DNA of 64,000 nucleotides from CADEED01 sp035525785. GTDB lineage: Bacteria; Pseudomonadota; Gammaproteobacteria; Steroidobacterales; Steroidobacteraceae. Both the position numbers and the translations under genes were made by a program. The notes beneath the pieces are model-generated. The model had not been told where the DNA came from. It did no database searches and saw only the letters and a program-made list of their open reading frames with translations. The stretch is from positions 1-64,000 of the forward strand of contig DATLDQ010000021.1 in NCBI GenBank assembly GCA_035525785.1, given 5' to 3'. Below are positions 18,532 through 26,377 of this stretch, one piece after another. The stretch's first letter is position 1, and each line of letters begins with the position of its first letter.

Positions 18532-18577
18532 TCAAGCCATTTGACCACACTCGAGCTGCCCGGCACCACGCCGGTGG

Positions 18578-20119
18578 CTAGTACAGCCACACGGCGCCGC
18601 GATTCGGCGCGGACGCGTCGTCGCGGTCTCCGTCGATGCCCGCGGCCTTGCTCGGATCGGACATCGCACCCATCGCGAGCACCTGGCCATTGGCGCCGAC
18701 TGCGAAGTTCAGACCCGCATACCCGTTGTTGGCCGAGCCGGGCTTCACCAATCTGCGCAATTCCCAGCCGCTCGCCTTGTGCTGGTAGACGAGTACGCCG
18801 CCGTTGGGTTTGTCGGCGGGACCAGGCGTGTAAGGCGGATAAATGGGGCCAAGACCGATCGTGCGTTCCACGTAGTTGCCGATGAACGCGAGGTTGCCAT
18901 CCTGGCTCAGGCCCACCTGGGAGCCGAGCTCGTCCTGGAAGCCATCGCCATCGTCGAGGTGGCCTTCGAGCTGCCAGCCATTCTGGTCGCGGCGATACAC
19001 GTCGACGACGCCCACGGAATCGCCCCGCCACAGCATCACAGTGGCGTCGTAGTTCAGGGCACGTACGCCGCTTCCTTCCCTTTGCGCGGTCAGTGCGAAG
19101 CCTGGACCCGTGTAAAAGCTCGTCGTTCTCGTCAGGTCCGTGATGCAGCTGCGCGCCAGCGTGTTGCCATCGCCGCTGAGCACGAAGCCATCACACGTCG
19201 ACGTGTGGTGCTCGTCGATGTCAGGAGGCACGGCCAACGTCGTGTAGTGCACGAAAGGTGCGCCAGAGGCCGCCGCCTTGTAGATCTCGACAGTGGTCCC
19301 CGTGAAGCGTGTCCCGACGTAGGTGTGGGAAATTGCCAGCGTTCGTGCGGCCTGATCGATTTTCGCCTGATACCCGAATTGGTCGTTCCTGCGGCCATCG
19401 CCCAGCAGCTTCTGCGACAGGGCCCAGCTGTTGCCGGTCCGGCGGTAAACGTAAACCGCCCCCGATGCTTCGACCGACGAGTCCTCGTTGTATGAGCCGA
19501 GCACCAGTACATTGCCGTCCGCCGACAGGGAGAGCGGCTCGCCGAAGAGGAACACGTAGTTGGAGTGCTGCACCAGAGGCACCAGCCTCGCCTCGCGCCG
19601 CCACCCGGAGGTGGGCGTGGTCTTGCGATACACGTACACCACCGAACTGTCGAACGCCGGACCGATATTCTCGGAGGCAGTGACGGCCATGGTATTTCCA
19701 TCCTCGCTCAACGCCACCTGGCCGGCGAAATACCGCGCACCCGTGGTCGCCTGCGGCTTGAAGAAACCGATCGCGGCCAGCTTCTCGTCGTTCACGCCGA
19801 CGATGTTGGAACCCGTGCACCCACCGATGTTGCATGCCTTGATCTGGTAGTTCGCTCCTGCCCAGTTGAGAAGATGGACGGGGACCGAAATGCGCCAGTT
19901 GGGCGAGCGCCGGGCGTCACGCGCGCCGAACTTCGCCCAGGGAGCGCCGGTCGCCGAACGGAACCACAGCTCATAGGTCTGCGCACCGGAAACCGGCGCC
20001 CAGGTGAACTCGAGCTGGCGGATGTCGGTGGCGCCGACGTTGATTTCAGGTGCCGGCGGCGGTGCGGCCACGGCGGCCACGGAGAAAGCGCAGGCGAACA
20101 CGGCAAACAAGGTTTTCAT
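18578..20119 (-). CDS. Secreted Fn3-like plus FG-GAP/integrin-like propeller protein, paralogue
   Basis: 513 aa from the ATG at 20119, which gives the signal peptide MKTLFAVFACAFSVAAVAA. An Fn3-like domain (LEFTWAPVSGAQTYELWF) leads into propeller blades (LSEDGNTMAVTASENIG, LSADGNVLVLGSYNEDSS, LSQDGNLAFIGNYVERT) and the same GAVWLY end as the protein at 5897-7504. The N(I)GGCTGSN segment mirrors the Cys pair CNSAGCTRS in the paralogue, suggesting a conserved disulphide. A surface or extracellular role is inferred from the signal and repeat type. Confidence 0.85.
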   Translation of the reverse strand: MKTLFAVFACAFSVAAVAAPPPAPEINVGATDIRQLEFTWAPVSGAQTYELWFRSATGAPWAKFGARDARRSPNWRISVPVHLLNWAGANYQIKACNIGGCTGSNIVGVNDEKLAAIGFFKPQATTGARYFAGQVALSEDGNTMAVTASENIGPAFDSSVVYVYRKTTPTSGWRREARLVPLVQHSNYVFLFGEPLSLSADGNVLVLGSYNEDSSVEASGAVYVYRRTGNSWALSQKLLGDGRRNDQFGYQAKIDQAARTLAISHTYVGTRFTGTTVEIYKAAASGAPFVHYTTLAVPPDIDEHHTSTCDGFVLSGDGNTLARSCITDLTRTTSFYTGPGFALTAQREGSGVRALNYDATVMLWRGDSVGVVDVYRRDQNGWQLEGHLDDGDGFQDELGSQVGLSQDGNLAFIGNYVERTIGLGPIYPPYTPGPADKPNGGVLVYQHKASGWELRRLVKPGSANNGYAGLNFAVGANGQVLAMGAMSDPSKAAGIDGDRDDASAPNRGAVWLY

Positions 20120-20216
20120 GAGTGTTCCTGGAGGATGAGGAGTCCGCCCAGACCCTAACCACCGCAGTGGGCTGCGCGTATCGGACTGCGCACGCACGCA
20201 TCGGGGATTGCCACTC

Positions 20217-21155
20217 TCAGGGAACGGGGCGCGTACGGATTTTCCTGCCAACTGTCTTACGTTCTTCCCCGCTCGCGGGGCGCTGATCATCTTTACGCGA
20301 CCCGCCAAGTACGGCGGTGAATTCCGCCCCGAACAGGAAGATCTGCGCGGAGTAATACAGCCACAGCAACATCGCCGCGAACGACGCGGCGGCGCCGAAT
20401 GTGCTCGGCTGTGTCGCGCGGCCGAGATACAGGCCGATACCCCAGCGCCCGGCCTGGAACAGCAAGGTGGTGAGCAGGGCGCCCGTGAGCACGTGGCGCC
20501 ACGACAGGCGCACCGCAGGTAGATAGCGGTACATCAGCGCGATCAAACCGGTGCCGAGCGCGGTGGAAAACACGAATTCGGTTACGCCAAGAATGGCCAC
20601 CAGACCTTCGTAGCGGTGCGCGACCCAGCCGCGCAGGCCGGTGAGCGCGGTGGTCATCGTCAGCGACACGAGCAGCAGGAATCCCACCGCGAGAATGAAC
20701 CCGAAGGAGATGACGCGGGAGCGGACGAAGCCACGCCATCCGCCCGATTGCTCCACATGCGCGCCCCATACCTGGCGCAAGGCGCTTTCCAGCGCGGAGA
20801 AAACCGTGGTCGCACCGATGATCAACGTGACGACGCTCACGACGGTGGCCCAGATGCCCTCGGTCTTCCGCGCCGCGTGCATGGCCTCGACCACCATCTG
20901 CGCGGTGGACTCGCCGAACAGCAGTCGCAGTTGCTGGCCGATGAAAGTATCAGCGGCTTGTGCACCGACGATCCACCCCGTCGCGGCGACGGCAATCACC
21001 AGCAGCGGGGCGATGGAGAAGGCGCTGTAGAACGCCAGCGCGGCACTGATGCTCGACGCCTGGTCCGAGAGCCAGTGCGCCACGGCCATTTTGACCATGC
21101 CCCAGATGGAGCCCGGGCGGTGGTGGGCGGCGGATTTGGCGACTTGCGAGTGCAT
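20217..21155 (-). CDS. YihY/BrkB-family inner-membrane protein
   Basis: 312 aa. Six predicted membrane helices with the family pattern SISAALAFYSAFSIAPLLVI, IGATTVFSALESALRQVWG and FGAAASFAAMLLWLYYSAQI FLFGAEFT near the end. Once annotated as 'RNase BN', the family is now regarded as a membrane transporter-like protein of unknown substrate. The ATG at 21155 is preferred over the TTG at 21179, because the TTG adds only a short basic tail. Confidence 0.9.
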   Translation of the reverse strand: MHSQVAKSAAHHRPGSIWGMVKMAVAHWLSDQASSISAALAFYSAFSIAPLLVIAVAATGWIVGAQAADTFIGQQLRLLFGESTAQMVVEAMHAARKTEGIWATVVSVVTLIIGATTVFSALESALRQVWGAHVEQSGGWRGFVRSRVISFGFILAVGFLLLVSLTMTTALTGLRGWVAHRYEGLVAILGVTEFVFSTALGTGLIALMYRYLPAVRLSWRHVLTGALLTTLLFQAGRWGIGLYLGRATQPSTFGAAASFAAMLLWLYYSAQIFLFGAEFTAVLGGSRKDDQRPASGEERKTVGRKIRTRPVP

Positions 21156-21290
21156 GACCCCATGCTCGCGCCGGCCCAATGGCGCGGTCTGTCAGCGCGC
21201 GTCGCACGGATGTTGCCGCAGGTACTGACGTGTCGACTCTCCCCACGGCCCGACAGACCCGGGAGGCGGCGGGCGCTAGCGTCTCCCGCC

Positions 21291-21776
21291 ATGAACCCGA
21301 TCACAGAGCACGAAGACCCGGCCGCGAGCGCCCGAGGCGTGGCCGACCAGCGAATTTTAAGCATGTCTCCGGATGGCCAGGCCAACGCGCCCGTCGAGGT
21401 GGTGCTGCGCAATCGCATCGCCGAGATCGCGCAGGCCATCCGCACGAAGGATCTCGAGACGCTCATGACCTTCTACGACCTCGACGTCGAGGTCTTCGAC
21501 GTGCGCGCATCGCTCAATCTGCTCGGTGCGGGCGCCTATCGGAACAACCTGGAACACTGGTTCGAGTCGTTCGAGGGCCCGATCTTCTATGAGATACACA
21601 GCCTGCGCGTCGTGCCCGGTGACCGCGCGGCCTTCTGTCACTACCTCGGACTGGTCACCGGGGCACGGCCGGCTGGCCGCAGCTCGGGCTACTGGGTGCG
21701 CGGCACCACGTGCTTCGAGCGGCGCGACGGCCAGTGGCTGATCACGCACGAACACATCTCGCTGCCCCGACCCTAG
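21291..21776 (+). CDS. SnoaL/NTF2-like protein, copy 1
   Basis: 161 aa. After a disordered N-terminus (about 35 residues) comes a SnoaL-like cone fold: RIAEIAQAIRTKDLETLMTF, FEGPIFYEIHSLRVV and the C-terminal DGQWLITHEHISLPR. Such proteins act as isomerases, hydrolases or small-ligand carriers; no specific activity is evident. It is a clear paralogue of 22685-23146. TAGCGT lies 8 bp before the ATG and no Shine-Dalgarno is obvious, so the transcript may be leaderless. Confidence 0.85.
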   Translation: MNPITEHEDPAASARGVADQRILSMSPDGQANAPVEVVLRNRIAEIAQAIRTKDLETLMTFYDLDVEVFDVRASLNLLGAGAYRNNLEHWFESFEGPIFYEIHSLRVVPGDRAAFCHYLGLVTGARPAGRSSGYWVRGTTCFERRDGQWLITHEHISLPRP

Positions 21777-21833
21777 CTGCCTACGAACACCATTTCGCAG
21801 ATTGCCGCCGCCTTGCCGGTCGCAAGCTAGGCC

Positions 21834-22601
21834 GTGCCCTTCACACTCTCGCATGCCGCCGCCGTGTTGCCCGTCCACCGGATGGGCAAACACGAGCTGC
21901 CGCTCACGGCGCTCATGATCGGCAGCATGGCGCCGGACTTCGGCTATTTCTTTTCGCATGGAGCCAGCCGCGCGCTGACGCATAGCTTCAGCGGGCTCTT
22001 CTTGTTCGCCTTGCCGGCCGGCCTCGCGGCCTGGCTCTTCTATGTCGCGCTGCTCGAGAAGGCGACGATCACCCTGCTCTCGGACCGGTGGCACACGCGC
22101 TTCGCGCATACGGACGCGATCACTCCGGCGCTGATGCTGCGTGGCTGCATTGCCATAATCCTGGGCGCCGCCACCCACCTGCTCTGGGACGCGTTCACGC
22201 ATCGCGGCACCTTCATCACCGACTCGGTCCCCGCACTGCGCGGCCCGACCCCGGGCCTCAGCTGGATGCCCGTCTATCACCTGCTGCACGGCGTGAGCTC
22301 GGTGGCGGGCCTGGTGATCCTGGCGTTGTGGGCGCGGCGATTGCACCGGCAACCGGCCAGTTCTTCGATCAGGCCTTACAACGTCAGCGAACGCATCCGC
22401 ATGAAAGCCAACTGGTTCCTGTTAGCCGCCACCCTGTCAGGCGCGTTGCTCGAGTGGGCGCCATACATGCACCGGCGTTATGACGTGCAGTTCTTCTCGG
22501 CTGCAGTGGGCCTGATGTCAGGCTTCTTCGTCGCCTGGTGCGGCGTGGCCGTTGCGTTGTTAGTCGGCGCCCGCCGGGTGCGCTCCGGCAAAGCAACCTG
22601 A
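21834..22601 (+). CDS. DUF4184-family membrane protein
   Basis: 255 aa, GTG start giving PFTLSHAAAVLPVHR, the family N-terminus. GSMAPDFGYFF and HLLWDAFTHRGTF contain conserved Asp/His residues that resemble a metal site of the YdjM-like membrane hydrolase group. About six membrane helices. It lies between two SnoaL-like paralogues in the same direction, with a 57-bp gap from the first, so co-transcription is likely. Function unknown. Confidence 0.85.
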   Translation: MPFTLSHAAAVLPVHRMGKHELPLTALMIGSMAPDFGYFFSHGASRALTHSFSGLFLFALPAGLAAWLFYVALLEKATITLLSDRWHTRFAHTDAITPALMLRGCIAIILGAATHLLWDAFTHRGTFITDSVPALRGPTPGLSWMPVYHLLHGVSSVAGLVILALWARRLHRQPASSSIRPYNVSERIRMKANWFLLAATLSGALLEWAPYMHRRYDVQFFSAAVGLMSGFFVAWCGVAVALLVGARRVRSGKAT

Positions 22602-22684
22602 CTTCTGCCTATGGCATCTGCGCTGCCGCTCTGACAGACCGCCGCTTTCGGGCTGCTCAGCATGGTCGAAAAAGCAGGGGTTCA

Positions 22685-23146
22685 ATGAGCCGGACCAACG
22701 AGCGCGGTGACGAAAGCAGGCAGCACGTCGCGGGCATGCATGCAGACGAGCCCGGAGCCGCGGAGGCGGAAGTACGTGCGCGCATGCATGAGATTGCACA
22801 GGCCATCCGCGACAAGGACCTCGACGCGCTGATCGCGCTGTATGCGCCTGAAGTCGTGGTCTTCGATGTCTTTCCGCCCCTGGAAACACGCGGCGCGGAA
22901 AACTACCGTCACAACTTCGAACGCTGGTTCTCCTCCGCGAGGGGCCCCATCTACTACGAATTGCGGGACCTCCAGATCGCGACCAGCGGCCAGCTGGCTT
23001 CAGCTCACTGTTTGTCGCATGTGAGCCTCACGCGGCTCAACGGCCACCGCCTCGACTACTGGGTGCGGCTCACCACGCGATTCGAAAGCCGCGGCGGTCG
23101 CTGGCTGGTCACACACGAGCACATCTCGATGCCCGCGCGCATGTGA
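22685..23146 (+). CDS. SnoaL/NTF2-like protein, copy 2
   Basis: 153 aa. Shares EIAQAIRDKDLDALIALY, ARGPIYYELRDLQI and RWLVTHEHISMPAR with the copy at 21291, at matching positions, so the pair arose by duplication around the DUF4184 gene. The N-terminal 30 residues are polar and variable. No catalytic motif can be named. The start ATG follows agcaggggttca, a usable Shine-Dalgarno. Confidence 0.85.
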   Translation: MSRTNERGDESRQHVAGMHADEPGAAEAEVRARMHEIAQAIRDKDLDALIALYAPEVVVFDVFPPLETRGAENYRHNFERWFSSARGPIYYELRDLQIATSGQLASAHCLSHVSLTRLNGHRLDYWVRLTTRFESRGGRWLVTHEHISMPARM

Positions 23147-23194
23147 AACCAAGCGCCGATTGAACCTCGAGACCCGTCCCATGCTCCAATCGGC

Positions 23195-23563
23195 ATGACT
23201 ATCCAGACCCGACCGGCACCACTCCGATGGGTGGCCCTGGTGACGCTCGCCGTCCTCGCCGTTCCCGAATCGCCGGTGCTGGCATTGAACACGCCCAAGG
23301 CGTCGGATGGCCCCATCCGGCTGCTGGGCTGCATCGTGAGCCCGAACGGCGTGCTCGAAGCGCAGGTCGACAACCAGGGCGACGACGCGATGTTCTGCAA
23401 CATCCGCTGCAACTACGAGGTGGAAGGCAAGATGCTCTCGCATACGTTCAGCGAGACCATCCCGAAGCGTTTCCAGGGCAGCATCGGCAGGTTCGACACC
23501 AGCGCCGCGAGGGCGGGCAACTACTCGGGCGACGTCGGCACCTGCAAGAAGGTCTCGAGCTGA
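23195..23563 (+). CDS. Small secreted protein with paired cysteines
   Basis: 122 aa with a signal-like hydrophobic stretch (LRWVALVTLAVLAVPESPVLA). The mature part has four Cys (GCIVS, FCNIRCNYEV, TCKKVSS), which suggests two disulphides in the periplasm or outside the cell. The family is not recognised. It precedes another small secreted protein by 32 bp, probably in the same unit. Confidence 0.7.
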   Translation: MTIQTRPAPLRWVALVTLAVLAVPESPVLALNTPKASDGPIRLLGCIVSPNGVLEAQVDNQGDDAMFCNIRCNYEVEGKMLSHTFSETIPKRFQGSIGRFDTSAARAGNYSGDVGTCKKVSS

Positions 23564-23595
23564 TCCGACGCCTCGGCCGCTGTTACAGTGGCCGC

Positions 23596-24297
23596 ATGAG
23601 AAGAAAGGTACAGCTCTGGGCCGCGCTCATAGCGGTGCTCGCGAGCTTGAGCTCTCGCGCAGATCAACCAAAGCCCGATGCGGCGACGTGGCGCAGTTTC
23701 TGGTTGTCCGTGAACGTCGAGCCCGCGCCGCCGCGGGACTTCCTCGATGCCAGGTTCACCGGCCGCATCGACAACCTCACCAACGGCATGCTTTCGGACG
23801 CGACCGCGCGGCGATGGGTGCTCGCGGATCTGCGCCGGAGCCTGGGCGACCTGTACGCGTCTCACAACCTGCGCGACGACATCGCCAACGCCGGCATCTT
23901 CGGCCCACCCGGTCTCAATGGCACCACCGATCTCATCGAAGAGCTTCGCGACCAGGGCGTCGATCACATCGATGCACCACTGATGGCGAGCTTCATCGCG
24001 GCCGCCGTGGTCCCGGTCTCGAAGGAAATACAGGCCAACAACCCGGAGGCGGGCCTCACCGATTACGTGATCGTGCTGCTGTATCGCCGGAGCAATGCGG
24101 GTGGCGTGACGATATTCAACGACGGCCACCGTGAGCCCATCACCGGGAGCGGTGACAGCGAGCTGCGCTGGCAGATCGACACGGGCTGGTTCGTCGACCA
24201 TGAAGTAGTGGGGCCGCTCTGGTACCAGCAACGCGGATGGACCTGCCGACCCGACTCGAGCGTGGTGGGCAAGTTGTGCGGCCTGGTGAAGCCGTGA
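23596..24297 (+). CDS. Secreted hypothetical protein, 233 aa
   Basis: Signal peptide MRRKVQLWAALIAVLASLSSRA. The mature protein has a helical N-terminal half (NLTNGMLSDATARRWVLADL) and a beta-rich C-terminal half with two Cys (GWTCRPDSSVVGKLCGLVKP). No family is recognised. The ATG has no Shine-Dalgarno; TG-t-TACAGT (23581-23589) lies 6 bp upstream, so a leaderless start is possible. Confidence 0.72.
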   Translation: MRRKVQLWAALIAVLASLSSRADQPKPDAATWRSFWLSVNVEPAPPRDFLDARFTGRIDNLTNGMLSDATARRWVLADLRRSLGDLYASHNLRDDIANAGIFGPPGLNGTTDLIEELRDQGVDHIDAPLMASFIAAAVVPVSKEIQANNPEAGLTDYVIVLLYRRSNAGGVTIFNDGHREPITGSGDSELRWQIDTGWFVDHEVVGPLWYQQRGWTCRPDSSVVGKLCGLVKP

Positions 24298-24396
24298 AGG
24301 CCGGATGACAGCCGGCGCAGCGCACGTGGCTGTCGAAAATCCATCACGCCATTCGGCTAACCTTCAACAAACGTCTGAAACCCTGAAGGAGCCGCC

Positions 24397-24942
24397 ATGA
24401 AAGTCCTCGTCTTCGTCAAAGCCACCCCTAACAGCGAGAAGGGCCTGCCGCCTGCTGAGGAAATGCAGCAGATGTTCGAGGAGATGGGCAGGTACAACGA
24501 ACGGCTGGTCAAGGCCGGCGTCATGAAAGAGGGTGACGGTCTCAAGCCCAGCAGCGCGGGCAAGCGCATCAAGTTCAACGAGGGCAAAGTCACCGTGATC
24601 GACGGGCCATTCGCGGAAACCAAGGAGCTGGTCGCGGGCTACTGGGTCTGGGAAGTGAAGTCCGTGGAGGAGGCGGTGGAATGGGCGAAGCAGTGCCCGA
24701 ACCCGATGCCCGGCGAAGAGGGCGTGCTGGAGATCCGGCCCTGTTATGGCACCGAGGATTTCGCCGACCTGCTTCCCGCGGAAGTCGAGCGCGAAGCGCG
24801 GCTGCGGAAGATCGTCGAAGGCCAGCAGAAGCGGGCGGCCAAGGCCACGAGGAAGCCGGCGAAGAAAGCGAAAGCCGCGCCGAAGCGCCCGCCCACCAGG
24901 AAGCGAATGGCGGCGAAAGCCAAGGCGAAGAAAAAGAAGTGA
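24397..24942 (+). CDS. DGPF/YCII-domain protein with histone-H1-like basic tail
   Basis: 181 aa. Residues 1-115 are a DGPF domain (MKVLVFVKATPNSEKG, KVTVIDGPFAETKELVAGYW). Residues about 135-181 are a Lys/Ala/Pro tail (KKAKAAPKRPPTRKRMAAK) like the C-terminus of histone H1 or AlgP-type proteins, which usually binds nucleic acid. A good Shine-Dalgarno (aaggag) precedes the ATG. Unlike the DGPF gene at 4150 it has no sigma factor beside it. The fusion suggests a DNA- or RNA-associated DGPF protein; that is inference. Confidence 0.88.
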   Translation: MKVLVFVKATPNSEKGLPPAEEMQQMFEEMGRYNERLVKAGVMKEGDGLKPSSAGKRIKFNEGKVTVIDGPFAETKELVAGYWVWEVKSVEEAVEWAKQCPNPMPGEEGVLEIRPCYGTEDFADLLPAEVEREARLRKIVEGQQKRAAKATRKPAKKAKAAPKRPPTRKRMAAKAKAKKKK

Positions 24943-25006
24943 AACACGCCGGCGACATCCGTCCGCTTGTCTGACGCCGCGTAAGTGGGCGTTTGCCTGA
25001 GCGGAT

Positions 25007-25300
25007 TCAGCCGGGCGGCTGGTCGCGGTACTGCTTCTCGATCTCCTCCATCGCTTTCAACGCGTCCTCGTCTTCGCGCGCGAAGTCGCGGGTGTCGTCG
25101 CTGTCCAGCCGCGGCGTGATCTTCACGCCCTTGTTGTTCACCCGCGTTTCCGGGCGCGGCTGGTGCTCGACGTCCTGGCTCTGGATGACGGGAGTCTCGA
25201 GTTTCGGCGGATTCGCCGGCAGCGCGCGCGACTCGTCTTCGGGTACGTGATCGATCTGCGGCGTACTGTCGGCCGGTGCCTTGGGTATGGGTTCTAACAT
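25007..25300 (-). CDS. Small Pro-rich acidic, probably disordered protein
   Basis: 97 aa, MLEPIPKAPADSTPQIDHVP..., rich in Pro, Asp, Glu and Arg, with a short C-terminal helix (REDEDALKAMEEIEKQYRD). No signal or membrane segment. A purine-rich aggagggcagc lies just before the ATG on the minus strand. No family recognised; compare the 50-aa protein at 8619. Confidence 0.65.
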   Translation of the reverse strand: MLEPIPKAPADSTPQIDHVPEDESRALPANPPKLETPVIQSQDVEHQPRPETRVNNKGVKITPRLDSDDTRDFAREDEDALKAMEEIEKQYRDQPPG

Positions 25301-25587
25301 GCTGCCCTCCGTTCGCAGTTTCCAGACTAGAACCGCGGCATCCGCAATTCATCGGCGCCCGCCGCGCGGCGATGTAGGCAACTCGCTGGTTGGCCACCCA
25401 CTCCAGTCGCGCACCACGTCGCCTGCCGGGACGTGAGAGCCGGTTGAGCGCGTCCACTCGTCGAGCCGGCAAGCCCTACAGCCGGGGCCGGTGCACGCCG
25501 ATTCGCGGCCACACTGGCCCCAAGTGAACGCTCCCGGGCTTCGGCCCGAGCGCATGGCCTCATAACCAACGGATCGCTCGCCGCGCG
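25301..25587. other. Non-coding stretch, nothing assigned
   Basis: Possible minus-strand reading frames here have Arg/Ala/Cys-rich composition typical of GC-rich non-coding DNA. A hairpin GCTCcCGGGC-ttcg-GCCCGaGC at about 25530-25551 is the only structure noted; it lies upstream of the attenuator promoter. Confidence 0.5.
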
Positions 25588-25617
25588 TTGACAGCGGCCG
25601 CGCACGCGCGGTAGTTT
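25588..25617 (+). promoter_or_regulatory. Sigma70-like promoter of the leader/GNAT unit
   Basis: TTGACA (25588-25593, a perfect -35) and TAGTTT (25612-25617, -10) are separated by 18 bp. The predicted transcription start is about 25623-25625, on or next to the GTG of the leader peptide, so the leader would be translated from a leaderless mRNA. Confidence 0.75.
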
Positions 25618-25623
25618 GTGTGC

Positions 25624-25686
25624 GTGCTCAAGCTCACCCGCCAGTATTACTCGTGGTTGCCACTCAACGTGGAGGCCGGTGCTTGA
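25624..25686 (+). CDS. Leader peptide with Tyr-Tyr-Ser-Trp (attenuation)
   Basis: 20 codons from the GTG at 25624 to the TGA at 25684, containing QYYSWLPLNVEAGA. The Tyr codons are at 25645-25650 and Trp at 25654-25656. The predicted transcript begins at the GTG; an in-frame GTG at 25618 would fall within or before the start site. The peptide end overlaps RNA segment 2 of the attenuator. Its job is inferred to be sensing aromatic tRNA charging through ribosome stalling rather than making a functional product. Confidence 0.75.
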   Translation: MLKLTRQYYSWLPLNVEAGA

Positions 25687-25749
25687 GTTCTGCTAGCTGA
25701 CGACTGACGACTCAACCGAAACCAGCCTCCCTCGCGGAGGCGTTTTTTT
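25627..25749 (+). promoter_or_regulatory. Transcription attenuator with alternative hairpins
   Basis: Segment 1 (CTCAAGC 25627-25633 plus ACC and GCC) pairs with segment 2 (GGAGGCCGGTGCTTGAG, 25671-25687). Segment 2 can instead pair with segment 3: GGAGGC-c-GGT with ACC-a-GCCTCC (25721-25730), and TTGAGT (25683-25688) with ACTCAA (25710-25715). Segment 3 can otherwise form the terminator with segment 4 (GGAGGC 25736-25741). A ribosome stalled at the Tyr/Trp codons would cover segment 1 and favour 2:3, the antiterminator. The fit is read directly from the sequence; function is inferred. Confidence 0.78.
25725..25749 (+). terminator. Intrinsic terminator of the attenuator
   Basis: GCCTCC (25725-25730), loop ctcgc, GGAGGC (25736-25741), g, then seven T residues (25743-25749). 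It stands 57 bp before the GNAT start codon in the same orientation. Confidence 0.9.
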
Positions 25750-25805
25750 ATCTCGCGTCCGCCGGGGAGGCTTCAAAGGCTAACCAGGGCCCAGAGGACG
25801 CGAAC

Positions 25806-26369
25806 ATGCCCACCGTAGAAGGACTCACGATACGACCTGTCGAGCTGGCCGACGTGCCGGCGTTGCTGACCATCATTGCCGATGCGCGTCGCGAATACGG
25901 CATCGCCGAAAAGGGTGTCGAGTTGCTCGACCCATCGGACCGCGCCATCTACTCCGCCTACCAGCGCCAGCGCGCGTTGTACTTCGTCGCGCTGCTCGAT
26001 GGCCAATTGGTCGGGGGCGCTGGCGTGGCGCCGATGCACGGCGCGGATCCACTCACCTGCGAGCTGCAGCGCATGTACCTGCGTGCGGATGTGCGCGGGC
26101 GCGGCATCGGCGAGGCGTTGCTCGAGCGCTGCCTGGCTGCGGCGAAGCAGTTTCTCTACGTTCGCTGCTATCTCGAGACGGTGGCGCAGATGCAGGCGGC
26201 GATCGGGTTCTACACGCGACATGGCTTCCGCGATCTGCAGGGCCCGCTGGGCGAAACCGCTCACCCGCACAATGACCGCTGGATGATCCGCGCGCTGCGG
26301 GCCTCCGCGCGCGAGTCCATCGAGCGGATCCCAGCCCGGGCAGGTTTCGGTGCGGCCGCAACGCTGTGA
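25806..26369 (+). CDS. GNAT-family N-acetyltransferase under attenuator control
   Basis: 187 aa. LTIRPVELADVPALLTII (beta1-alpha1), then YFVALLDGQLVGGAGVAPM, MYLRADVRGRGIGEALLERC (the acetyl-CoA pyrophosphate loop, R-G-x-G-I/G) and AAIGFYTRHGFRDL are canonical GNAT motifs. It acetylates an amine with acetyl-CoA in the cytoplasm; the substrate is unknown. The ATG has the Shine-Dalgarno agagga. The upstream Tyr/Trp leader suggests it is needed when aromatic aminoacyl-tRNA runs low, for example during exposure to synthetase inhibitors or in aromatic amine metabolism; this is a hypothesis only. Confidence 0.9.
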   Translation: MPTVEGLTIRPVELADVPALLTIIADARREYGIAEKGVELLDPSDRAIYSAYQRQRALYFVALLDGQLVGGAGVAPMHGADPLTCELQRMYLRADVRGRGIGEALLERCLAAAKQFLYVRCYLETVAQMQAAIGFYTRHGFRDLQGPLGETAHPHNDRWMIRALRASARESIERIPARAGFGAAATL

Positions 26370-26377
26370 AAATGAAA

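Noticed and set aside
20616..21290. N-terminal extension of the first SnoaL-like protein
   Set aside because: The in-frame extension runs antisense through the BrkB gene; homology to the second copy begins after the ATG at 21291.
25327..25605. 92-codon minus-strand frame upstream of the leader
   Set aside because: Cys/Arg/Ala-rich, no ribosome site, and it would run through the attenuator promoter region.
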